Positions 1-5,466 of a DNA stretch of 6,595 nt are shown in pieces. Positions within the stretch are counted from its first letter, which is position 1. Every line of letters starts with the position of its first letter. The position numbers and the translations under genes were made by a program. Origin of the DNA: Oscillospiraceae bacterium (GTDB lineage Bacteria; Bacillota_A; Clostridia; Oscillospirales; JAAYXM01); NCBI GenBank assembly GCA_017408185.1, contig JAFQVE010000212.1, positions 1-6,595 on the forward strand, in the 5' to 3' direction. The notes below the pieces were generated by a model. The model did not search any database and had not been told where the DNA came from. It saw nothing but the letters and a program-made list of their open reading frames with translations.

Positions 1-53
1 GCGCCGCATTTCATGATTACGTTCTTTTCCGAAATTCCGTTTTTAAACTTCAT
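1..53 (-). CDS. Probable MnhB/MbhF-like antiporter subunit, N-terminus only (cut by window edge)
   Basis: Seventeen complete codons are visible, beginning MKFKNGISEKNVIMKCG, and the reading frame runs off the left edge. The ATG overlaps the TAA stop of the preceding gene by one base (TAATG). An AAGGAGG ribosome binding site lies at 70-64 on the minus strand, 10 nt before the start, so this is a real start and not chance. The visible residues are too few to identify the family. The assignment to MnhB/MbhF rests on gene order alone: in Mbh-type clusters the MnhE-MnhF-MnhG-MbhD-MbhE series is followed by an MnhB-domain membrane protein. The short polar N-terminus ahead of an expected first membrane helix would fit that family. 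Confidence 0.6.
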   Translation of the reverse strand, partial: MKFKNGISEKNVIMKCG

Positions 54-409
54 TATTCTTCATCCTCCTTTTTCTTATGTGACTTTGCAAGGATGACGAA
101 GGCACCTGCGATTGATGTGAGAAGAATGAACGACTCACCGAGCGTATCAAAACCGCGGAAGTCAAAAACAACTGCCGCAACGTTGTTTGCCGCCATTGTC
201 TTTTCAAGGTTCTGCTTTACGATGATATCCGCAACTCCATCAGGGTTTTCAGTGCTGTAGTCTGCGGGATTATTATAGAGGTCAACAACGTTTACGTCGC
301 TTCCGTCATATGCCTTGGGAATAGATGTGTAAGCATAAATCACGGAGTAAAGACCTGCCGCAAGGATTACCGCAAGAGAGATAGCTGCAACGATTTTTTT
401 TGCTTTCAT
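53..409 (-). CDS. mbhE: MbhE-like subunit of hydrogenase/Mrp-type membrane module
   Basis: A 118-residue membrane protein. A hydrophobic helix spans about residues 6-27, a polar loop follows at about 30-75, and a second hydrophobic stretch covers about 93-108 before a charged tail (KSHKKKEDEE). The segment at 80-92, VVFDFRGFDTLGE, matches the conserved FDxRxxDTLGE signature shared by MbhE proteins and the C-terminal region of large MnhA antiporter subunits. In Mbh complexes this protein is a small component of the ion-translocating membrane arm. The start overlaps the previous gene's TGA as ATGA, with an AAGGGGG-type site about 10 nt upstream. The next gene overlaps the stop codon (TAATG). 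The family assignment is firm, but the individual role of the subunit is poorly defined in any organism. Confidence 0.88.
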   Translation of the reverse strand: MKAKKIVAAISLAVILAAGLYSVIYAYTSIPKAYDGSDVNVVDLYNNPADYSTENPDGVADIIVKQNLEKTMAANNVAAVVFDFRGFDTLGESFILLTSIAGAFVILAKSHKKKEDEE

Positions 410-669
410 TTCTCTTCATCCCCCTTGCTTGTTGTTTTCTTAACCGCGATAACAAAAATCGTGGTTGCAAGCACCGCGCCGACAGCCGCTTCCGCTATTG
501 CAACGTCAGGTGCGTGAAGAAGGATAAATTCAAGAGCCATAAATGCACCGGTAACGCCAAGCGCAATTACGGAAGAGAGCACCTTCTTTGAGAATACCGC
601 GTATGCTGCGGAAACAAGAACGCCCACCAGTACAAGTGCGTTGAGAATAAATACGAGATCAATCTGCAT
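406..669 (-). CDS. mbhD: MbhD-like (DUF4040) membrane subunit
   Basis: I take the start at 669, giving 87 residues beginning MQIDLVFILN. A GGGGAGG site sits 9 nt before that ATG, whereas the longer frame from 696 would place this site inside the coding region and add a polar nine-residue leader. Three hydrophobic segments are visible, at about 5-25, 30-51 and 56-77. The stretch HAPDVAIAEAAVG (52-64) is the hallmark of the DUF4040/MbhD family, also present in the C-terminal part of MnhA. Its conserved acidic residue (E60) lies in a membrane helix and is a candidate for ion transfer, by analogy with the family. The gene overlaps the end of the MnhG gene by 11 nt and the MbhE gene by 4 nt (ATGA). 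Confidence 0.9.
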   Translation of the reverse strand: MQIDLVFILNALVLVGVLVSAAYAVFSKKVLSSVIALGVTGAFMALEFILLHAPDVAIAEAAVGAVLATTIFVIAVKKTTSKGDEEK

Positions 670-1009
670 TTTCCAAATCCTCCCCATACTTGTCACAAGT
701 CATTTCCTTTTCCGGACGGAGTCCGCGGCGATATGCCGCCTTTGCAATTGCGTGTCCCGATATCGGGTTTGTGATTATGTAAAACACACCGAGAACGGCA
801 AGCTTTACAGCCATTGCAATGTCCGGAGTTTCAAATACAAACAGTACATAGAGAATACCGCCGAGGATAACACCGAGAACACCGAAGGTGGAGATGTTTG
901 TACTCGACTGCATTCTGCAGAACGAATCGGGCATACGAAGCATTCCGACAACACCCGCAAGAGCGAAGAGAACGCTGATGCCGATTAAAACGTAAATTGC
1001 ATAAATCAT
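659..1009 (-). CDS. mnhG: MnhG/PhaG-type monovalent cation:proton antiporter subunit
   Basis: A 116-residue protein with three hydrophobic segments (about 2-24, 42-60 and 64-82) and a hydrophilic C-terminal tail. The motif GMLRMPDSFCRMQSST (22-37) is the clear equivalent of the MnhG signature (LRxPDxxxRxHAxT). In many Mrp MnhG proteins the position of Q34 is histidine. The segment NPISGHAIAKAAYRRG (81-96) matches the conserved family C-terminus. In Mrp antiporters and Mbh hydrogenases MnhG belongs to the small-subunit core (E-F-G) of the ion-translocating membrane arm. A GGAGG site lies 7 nt upstream. The start overlaps the MnhF stop as ATGA. About 20 residues beyond the family core (PEKEMTCDKYGEDLENAD) are polar and probably cytoplasmic. 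Confidence 0.93.
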   Translation of the reverse strand: MIYAIYVLIGISVLFALAGVVGMLRMPDSFCRMQSSTNISTFGVLGVILGGILYVLFVFETPDIAMAVKLAVLGVFYIITNPISGHAIAKAAYRRGLRPEKEMTCDKYGEDLENAD

Positions 1010-1260
1010 AATCTGCCCTCCAGGTAACGCGATACCATAACGGAGCCGATAAAGCCAAGAACCGCTGTAACCATCGCGATGTCAAGATAAATGCTTCTGC
1101 CACTGTGCAGAGCAAAGAGGATGAGCGCCATATCCGAAAGAATGTCGATGCTGTCAGCGGAAATCGCACGGTCAACAACACTCGGTCCCTTAATCAAACG
1201 GTAGCAAAGGCAGAGGGCGAGAACGATAAAGCAAATTGCAAAAAATACTAAAACGTCCAT
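1006..1260 (-). CDS. mnhF: MnhF/PhaF-type monovalent cation:proton antiporter subunit
   Basis: I place the start at 1260, giving 84 residues beginning MDVLVFFAIC. An AAGGAGG site at 1278-1272 precedes this ATG by 11 nt, and the ATG overlaps the upstream TAA as TAATG. The longer frame from 1284 would swallow the ribosome binding site and add eight polar residues. Three hydrophobic helices are visible, at about 2-20, 38-52 and 58-76. The motif RLIKGPSVVDRAISAD (21-36) is the diagnostic MnhF signature, and YLDIAMVTAVLGFIGSV (58-74) matches the family C-terminal helix with its conserved aspartate (D60). It is a small subunit of the cation-translocating arm, encoded between MnhE and MnhG in the standard Mrp/Mbh order. 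Confidence 0.93.
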   Translation of the reverse strand: MDVLVFFAICFIVLALCLCYRLIKGPSVVDRAISADSIDILSDMALILFALHSGRSIYLDIAMVTAVLGFIGSVMVSRYLEGRL

Positions 1261-1802
1261 TATTCCCAAATCCTCCTTATCCATTTTTCCATTGTACCCT
1301 TGATGCCGTCGCCTGCTTCCTTGATATCGGAGGTTGCGACGTCAATCCAGTGGATATAGTAATAAGTTTTATCTCCCGCTTCCGCGATATCCATTGTGAT
1401 GGTACCGGGGGTAAGCGTGATTGAGTTTGCGAGCATACTCTGTGCATACTCGCTCTTGAGATCGGTTTCGATTTTAACGATACCGGGGTTAATCTTCTTA
1501 AATCCGAATGCACGGAGAGCAACGTCAATGTTTGCCTTTGCAAGCTCCCACATAAAGATTATAAGGCAATAAAACACCCAGATAACAAACCGAACGGGGT
1601 TAAAGAGGAAGAATGCCTTTTCATGGATGAAGAAGCGTGCAGAAAACAAAGCAGTAATTGCGCTTACAAGTGCGCCTGCAATAAGAATCTGCGCGGATGC
1701 TCCGCCCGTGAAGATTGACACTATCTGTCCCGTTATCAACAGCCAGAATATGTAACATACAATCGCCGTTGACAAAAACGCTGAAAATTTTGTCTTTTTC
1801 AA
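1260..1802 (-). CDS. mnhE: MnhE/PhaE-type monovalent cation:proton antiporter subunit (TTG start)
   Basis: A 180-residue protein with hydrophobic helices near its N-terminus (about 8-31, 37-57 and 67-86) and a soluble C-terminal domain. The run LANSITLTPGT (124-134) is the hallmark of MnhE, and YIHWID (149-154) also matches the family. The start codon is TTG at 1802, giving MKKTKFSAFL. No in-frame ATG or GTG lies between it and the hypB stop 15 nt upstream, and starting later would cut into the first helix. Only a weak GGTGA site precedes it, unlike the strong GGAGG sites of its neighbours, so translation may depend on coupling to hypB and may be weaker. MnhE opens the antiporter-like module, as MbhA does in Pyrococcus. 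Confidence 0.92.
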   Translation of the reverse strand: MKKTKFSAFLSTAIVCYIFWLLITGQIVSIFTGGASAQILIAGALVSAITALFSARFFIHEKAFFLFNPVRFVIWVFYCLIIFMWELAKANIDVALRAFGFKKINPGIVKIETDLKSEYAQSMLANSITLTPGTITMDIAEAGDKTYYYIHWIDVATSDIKEAGDGIKGTMEKWIRRIWE

Positions 1803-1817
1803 AGGAACATCACCAAC

Positions 1818-2477
1818 TTACTTTTTGATTTTTTCGGCTATCTTTTCTGACAGCCAGGTGCAAAACTCCGGCGCGCCCTCTCCCGTTTTTGTCGAGACCG
1901 GGAACACCTGAGCCTTTGCGTTTAAATCCGAAACGTTGCGGCGGACTCTTTCTTCGTCAAACTCAAAATACGGCATCATATCGTATTTGTTAATGACGAG
2001 AGCATCGGTTGTCGCAAACATAAGCGGATATTTTTCCACCTTATCGTCTCCCTCCGGAACACTGAGGATTGCAACACGCATATCCTCGCCGATGTTGAAC
2101 TCCGCAGGGCAGACGAGATTTCCTATATTCTCGACGATAAGCACATCAAGCTCACCGAGATTGAAGAATGAAAGCATATGACGGATTGACATCGCCTCAA
2201 TATGGCAGGCGCCGTCGGTCTGAAGCTGAACGACAGGAATGCCCATCTTGTCAATCTTGTCCGCGTCTATCGCACCGGCGATATCACCCTCGATAACACC
2301 GATCTTATACGTTTCGCGCAGACGGTTTATAATGTCGGTTATAAGGCTTGTTTTTCCTGCACCCGGTGAGCCCATAACGTTTATAAGGCATATGTTCTGC
2401 TCAGAAAGAGCAGCCTTAACCTCTTCGCTTACATCCTCATTCCATTCGAGAATCTGCTTTACTATTTTTATTTCCAT
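1818..2477 (-). CDS. hypB: Hydrogenase nickel-incorporation GTPase HypB
   Basis: A 219-residue cytoplasmic SIMIBI-class GTPase that delivers nickel, with HypA, to the [NiFe] active site. The P-loop GSPGAGKT is at 36-43, EGDIAG at 63-68, ENIGNLVCP at 116-124, the guanine-specificity motif NKYD at 163-166 and STKTGEG at 195-201. The G-domain metal site is intact: C91-H92 and C123 have the same spacing as the corresponding metal ligands of E. coli HypB. The N-terminal CxxCGC high-affinity nickel motif and any histidine-rich stretch are absent, so nickel storage is unlikely and the protein is the compact form common in archaea and Clostridia. It starts 2 nt after hypA with a GGAGG site about 10 nt upstream. 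Confidence 0.97.
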   Translation of the reverse strand: MEIKIVKQILEWNEDVSEEVKAALSEQNICLINVMGSPGAGKTSLITDIINRLRETYKIGVIEGDIAGAIDADKIDKMGIPVVQLQTDGACHIEAMSIRHMLSFFNLGELDVLIVENIGNLVCPAEFNIGEDMRVAILSVPEGDDKVEKYPLMFATTDALVINKYDMMPYFEFDEERVRRNVSDLNAKAQVFPVSTKTGEGAPEFCTWLSEKIAEKIKK

Positions 2478-2479
2478 TG

Positions 2480-2821
2480 TTATTCGACCTCCAGGCTGTC
2501 CACGTAATATTCCCTGCCTGACATAAGCTTTATCTCGGCACTGTCACATTCCGGACAGCGGATTTTCCGCTTCGGGATTTCTCCGTTATAGCCGCAGGAA
2601 TTGCATTTTATCGTAATCGGGATTTTTTCAACGGAAAGGCGCGCACCCTCGGCAATCGTGCCGCGGCTTGCTATGTTGAAATATTCCTGAATACACTCCG
2701 GAAGCACACCTGACATCTCACCGATTTTCAGGCGGATTTCAAGGATTTTCTTCGCACCAAAGCGCGTAGCTTCGGGAACAGCCGCCTCGATAATTCCTTC
2801 TGTTATTGCAAGCTCGTGCAT
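2480..2821 (-). CDS. hypA: Hydrogenase maturation nickel metallochaperone HypA
   Basis: A 113-residue protein of standard HypA length. It begins MHE, which contains the conserved nickel-binding His2-Glu3. The zinc site is formed by two CxxC pairs, C73-x2-C76 (CNSC) and C89-x2-C92 (CPEC). The segment RLKIGEMSGVLPECIQEYF (30-48) matches the family core. HypA passes nickel to the hydrogenase large subunit together with the GTPase HypB, encoded immediately downstream. It starts 3 nt after the stop of the large-subunit gene, so the nickel chaperones are translated straight after their client. The other maturation genes (hypC, D, E, F) are not in the window and must be elsewhere if this enzyme is to be matured. 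Confidence 0.97.
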   Translation of the reverse strand: MHELAITEGIIEAAVPEATRFGAKKILEIRLKIGEMSGVLPECIQEYFNIASRGTIAEGARLSVEKIPITIKCNSCGYNGEIPKRKIRCPECDSAEIKLMSGREYYVDSLEVE

Positions 2822-2824
2822 GGC

Positions 2825-3907
2825 TTATCTGTCCATACAGCTGAAGCACGGGTCAATACTTGCAACGATGAGACCTGCATCTGCAACGGAGTTGCCGCGG
2901 AGCATCGTAGGAATTGTCGGAGCTGTCTTAAAGGTCGGAACGTGAATACTTACGCGCTTGTTAAACTCACTGCCGTCGGTAACTACCTTGTAGCAGAGCT
3001 GACCGCGCGGAGCCTCGTGGCGAACCATATACTCGCCTGCCGGAATCTTCGGAATCTTAACTCCGAGATTAATCGGACCTGTCGGGAGCATTTCAAGAGC
3101 CTGACGGATAATCTTGATGCTCTCAAAGTTTTCAAGAACGCGGATAACAACGCGTGAGAAAACGTCGCAGGTGTGGTAAACCGCCTTGTCAAACTCAAAG
3201 TCCTCATAGCAGCAGTACGGTGCATCCTTACGGACGTCAACCGCAACGTTTGACGCTCTTGCGTGCGGACCGACAGCGCCGATGCGGATGGAATCCTCGG
3301 TTGTGAGAACGCCTACTCCCTGTGTACGAAGAGCAACGGTCTTGTCGGAGAGAAGAATATCGCGAAGGCGAATCATTGACTTCTCAACCTTATCAAGCAT
3401 TTCGAGAATCTTTCTTCTCTTGTCATCGTCGATATCACGGCGTGAACCGCCGATTGTGACCATACCGTAGTTTACGCGGTTGCCCGAGATTTCCTCAAGC
3501 ATATCCATAATGACTTCGCGCTCATTCCATGTGTGCATAAAAAGGCTGTCGTGGCCGATAAGATGAAGCGCGATACCGAGCCAGAGAAAATGCGAATGGA
3601 GTCTCTCAAGCTCATTCATGATAACGCGGATATACTGACCGCGCTTTGGTACGTTCATGCCCGCAATGTTCTCAAGTGCCATGGCATAGCCAAGAGCGTG
3701 AGAATGGGAGCATATTCCGCAGACGCGCTCAACGAGCACTATCGTCTGGATAAAGTTTTTCTGCTGTGCAAGCTTTTCAATTCCTCTGTGGTTGTAACCG
3801 ATGAACACCTCAGCGTCGGTGATCTGCTCGCCGTCTGTGTAAAGACGGGCATGAACAGGCTCTTCAAGCGCCGGATGGTACGGTCCGATAGGAACAATAT
3901 AGCTCAT
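2825..3907 (-). CDS. Group 4 [NiFe] hydrogenase large (catalytic) subunit, NuoD/EchE/MbhL-like
   Basis: A 360-residue protein related to complex I 49-kDa subunits. It carries both cysteine pairs that bind the NiFe centre: RVCGICSHSH at 61-70 (C63, C66) and DPCFSC at 352-357 (C354, C357). Complex I subunits and the sulfur-reductase MBX type lack the complete set, so this should be a true hydrogenase, and the adjacent hypA and hypB support that. The chain ends at R360, three residues after the last cysteine, so there is no C-terminal peptide for a maturation protease to remove, as reported for Ech-type large subunits. It is expected on the cytoplasmic face, receiving electrons from ferredoxin through an FeS small subunit not seen here. 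The start is 3 nt after the upstream gene, with an AAGGAG site 8 nt before the ATG. I cannot decide between Ech and Mbh subclasses from this protein alone; the neighbours favour Mbh. Confidence 0.95.
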   Translation of the reverse strand: MSYIVPIGPYHPALEEPVHARLYTDGEQITDAEVFIGYNHRGIEKLAQQKNFIQTIVLVERVCGICSHSHALGYAMALENIAGMNVPKRGQYIRVIMNELERLHSHFLWLGIALHLIGHDSLFMHTWNEREVIMDMLEEISGNRVNYGMVTIGGSRRDIDDDKRRKILEMLDKVEKSMIRLRDILLSDKTVALRTQGVGVLTTEDSIRIGAVGPHARASNVAVDVRKDAPYCCYEDFEFDKAVYHTCDVFSRVVIRVLENFESIKIIRQALEMLPTGPINLGVKIPKIPAGEYMVRHEAPRGQLCYKVVTDGSEFNKRVSIHVPTFKTAPTIPTMLRGNSVADAGLIVASIDPCFSCMDR

Positions 3908-3910
3908 GTG

Positions 3911-4303
3911 TTATTCTCCTTTCTTTCCGTGTGCTTTATCAATCAGCTCATCCATAGGTGTAACTATGATCTGTCCCTGACCGTCAAGCATATTGTCCGG
4001 CATAAAGAGACGCTTTGATGTGTCAAGCCCCTCAAACGTGATGTCCATAAGCTCAACAAGCTCTCTCTCCGCCCATTCTGCGCCAAGGTCATAGATAGGT
4101 GCGATAGAGGGCAAAACGCTCTCTCCGTCTACAGTGTAAGACTCGATGCCGCTTCCGACCTCGTACTCGTATGAAACATTGGGCTTACCTTCATCATTGA
4201 TAAAGCCGTGGATCATAGCGAGCGCAACACCGGCTGCTCTCATCTTTTCTGCAGTAGGCACTACCTCGTCCTTGGTGATTGAAATTTTCTTATATTCCTG
4301 CAT
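3911..4303 (-). CDS. NuoC-like (30-kDa type) hydrogenase subunit, EchD/MbhK-like
   Basis: A 130-residue soluble protein. The region 65-93, including WAERELVELMDITFEGL (77-93), is the characteristic ERExxDxxGIxFxGH-type signature of the respiratory-chain 30-kDa family (NuoC). In group 4 hydrogenases and complex I this subunit packs beside the large subunit in the peripheral arm and has no cofactor of its own. It is shorter than NuoC of complex I and similar to the small Ech/Mbh versions. It is the first gene of the operon, with a GAGGTG site about 5 nt before the ATG and a promoter about 40 nt upstream. The large subunit follows after 3 nt. Product databases often call such proteins NADH-quinone oxidoreductase subunit C, but the neighbours show a hydrogenase context. 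Confidence 0.88.
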   Translation of the reverse strand: MQEYKKISITKDEVVPTAEKMRAAGVALAMIHGFINDEGKPNVSYEYEVGSGIESYTVDGESVLPSIAPIYDLGAEWAERELVELMDITFEGLDTSKRLFMPDNMLDGQGQIIVTPMDELIDKAHGKKGE

Positions 4304-4343
4304 TTTTCCACCTCACCCGTGAAATATTATTTTTGCACCCTAT

Positions 4344-4372
4344 AGTATAGCATATTTTCGCAGAAAAATAAA
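4344..4372 (-). promoter_or_regulatory. Predicted extended -10 promoter of the hydrogenase operon
   Basis: On the minus strand TGCTATACT gives an extended -10 element (hexamer TATACT at 4349-4344, TG at 4352-4351). A poor -35 hexamer (TTTATT, 4372-4367) lies 17 nt upstream. This predicts a transcript start near 4337 and a 5' leader of about 35 nt before the NuoC-like gene. A weak -35 with an extended -10 can indicate dependence on an activator. This is inference from the sequence only. Confidence 0.55.
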
Positions 4373-4400
4373 GTCCCGTAGAGCAAAAATTCTGCAAAAT
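4359..4400. repeat. Imperfect inverted repeat upstream of the hydrogenase promoter
   Basis: GCAGAA (4360-4365) and TTCTGC (4390-4395) are exact inverses, and flanking T- and A-runs extend the match to about ten bases if one base is bulged. The arms are 24 bases apart and lie over and just upstream of the weak -35 region of the hydrogenase promoter. It could be an operator, but the AT-rich context makes a chance match plausible, and it is not a terminator because no U-tract follows a compact stem. Confidence 0.25.
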
Positions 4401-4484
4401 GCGAGTTTTTGTTTGTTTATTTTTTCACATTCACCAAAAGCGGTAAATTTTTTTGTCAAAACGAAAAACAGCTTAAATATCATA

Positions 4485-4513
4485 TTGAAAAACAAAACAA
4501 TATTTAGTATAAT
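4485..4513 (+). promoter_or_regulatory. Predicted sigma-A promoter of thyA
   Basis: TTGAAA (4485-4490, one mismatch to consensus) and a perfect TATAAT (4508-4513) are separated by 17 nt. A second overlapping TATAAT occurs at 4513-4518. Transcription should start around 4520, leaving a leader of about 45 nt with the ribosome binding site near its end. A small inverted repeat, ATATTG (4482-4487) and CAATAT (4498-4503), overlaps the -35 and spacer and might be an operator or chance. Confidence 0.75.
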
Positions 4514-4565
4514 ATAATATTATAAGGTACATTATTAAATTCCAAAATAAAAGGAAGTCGTATTT

Positions 4566-5396
4566 ATGAGCATTGCAGATAAGCTTTTTATCGAAAATTG
4601 CAAAGATATCCTTGCAAACGGAGTGTGGGACACGGATTATGACGTACGACCGCGCTGGGAGGACGGAACACCGGCACACACCGTAAAAAAATTCGGTGTG
4701 GTAAACCGTTATGACCTCTCGCGTGAGTTTCCCATTCTCACAATACGCCGCACCGCACTTAAGTCGGCAATTGATGAGCTTCTGTGGATTTGGCAGAAGA
4801 AATCCAACAAAATTTCGGAGCTTAAAAGCCGTATCTGGGATTCGTGGGCAGACGAGAACGGAACAATCGGCAAGGCTTACGGATATCAGCTCGGAAAACC
4901 GCATCGTTACCGTGAAGGAATGTTCGACCAGGTTGACCGCGTGCTCTTCGATTTGAAAAACAATCCCACAAGCCGCCGCATAATGACCAACATCTATAAC
5001 CACGACGAGCTTTGCGATATGCAGCTTTATCCCTGCGCATACAGTATGACCTTCAACGTCAGCGGCAATAAGCTCAACGCCATACTCAACCAGCGCTCAC
5101 AGGATATGCTTACGGCAAACGGCTGGAACACCTGCCAATATGCCGTTCTTGTTCATATGATGGCGCACGTAAGCGGGCTTGAGGTTGGCGAGCTTGTCCA
5201 CGTTATCGCCGATGCGCATATATATGACCGCCACATTCCGCTTGTGGAAAAGCTTTTGGAGTGCGAAACGTACGACGCACCTGCATTTATTATGAACAAA
5301 GAGAAAAAGAATTTCTACGACTTTACCGTCGAAGATTTCCGCCTTGAGAATTACAAATACAGCGAATTTAACCTTAAAATCCCGGTTGCAATATAA
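4566..5396 (+). CDS. thyA: Thymidylate synthase ThyA (phi3T/Bacillus ThyA-type)
   Basis: A 276-residue cytoplasmic enzyme that methylates dUMP to dTMP with methylenetetrahydrofolate, releasing dihydrofolate. The nucleophile is C157 in LYPCAYSMTFNV (154-165). R137-R138 match the phosphate-binding pair from the partner subunit, QRSQD (176-180) supplies R177 and S178, and N188, H218 and Y220 (DAHIY, 216-220) match the dUMP-binding residues. The overall pattern (ELLWIWQKKSN, AYGYQLGK, an ending close to FxxxVAV) resembles the B. subtilis ThyA/phage phi3T branch and not E. coli ThyA. The usual His after the catalytic Cys is Ala158 here; the phi3T branch also lacks it. An AGGA site is 10 nt upstream of the ATG. 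The enzyme oxidises folate, so it needs the dihydrofolate reductase encoded 70 nt downstream. Confidence 0.97.
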   Translation: MSIADKLFIENCKDILANGVWDTDYDVRPRWEDGTPAHTVKKFGVVNRYDLSREFPILTIRRTALKSAIDELLWIWQKKSNKISELKSRIWDSWADENGTIGKAYGYQLGKPHRYREGMFDQVDRVLFDLKNNPTSRRIMTNIYNHDELCDMQLYPCAYSMTFNVSGNKLNAILNQRSQDMLTANGWNTCQYAVLVHMMAHVSGLEVGELVHVIADAHIYDRHIPLVEKLLECETYDAPAFIMNKEKKNFYDFTVEDFRLENYKYSEFNLKIPVAI

Positions 5397-5466
5397 AATA
5401 CTGATAAATTTTATGTATCCCGAATATATATCTGTAATAAAGGAAAAATAACAGGGAGGAATTTTT

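Noticed and set aside
831..1181. A 116-codon minus-strand frame across MnhG and MnhF
   Set aside because: It is an alternative frame through two recognised antiporter genes; the residue composition is not like a real protein.
53..1802. A stand-alone Mrp Na+/H+ antiporter operon
   Set aside because: MbhD- and MbhE-like proteins are separate genes here and the module is co-transcribed with hydrogenase subunits, which fits an Mbh-type complex better. The rest of the operon is unseen, so this is not absolute.
2825..3907. Complex I NuoD or sulfur-reductase MBX large subunit instead of a hydrogenase
   Set aside because: All four NiFe-ligand cysteines are present and hypA and hypB follow directly, which points to a real [NiFe] hydrogenase.
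3533..4018. A 161-codon plus-strand open frame antisense to the hydrogenase large subunit and NuoC-like genes
   Set aside because: It lies opposite two clear genes, has no family resemblance and no plausible upstream site.
4454..4459. A perfect TTGACA on the minus strand as a -35 for the hydrogenase operon
   Set aside because: No acceptable -10 occurs 16-18 nt downstream (the sequence there is TGGTGA-like), so the extended -10 element at 4349-4344 is preferred.
4473..5003. A 176-codon minus-strand open frame antisense to thyA
   Set aside because: It overlaps the well-supported thyA coding region and its promoter, has no ribosome binding site or recognisable motif, and reads as a shadow of thyA.
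5397..5466. A terminator or strong promoter between thyA and the dihydrofolate reductase gene
   Set aside because: There is no stem followed by a T-run, and the only -35/-10 pairing (TTGCAA with TTTTAT) is weak.
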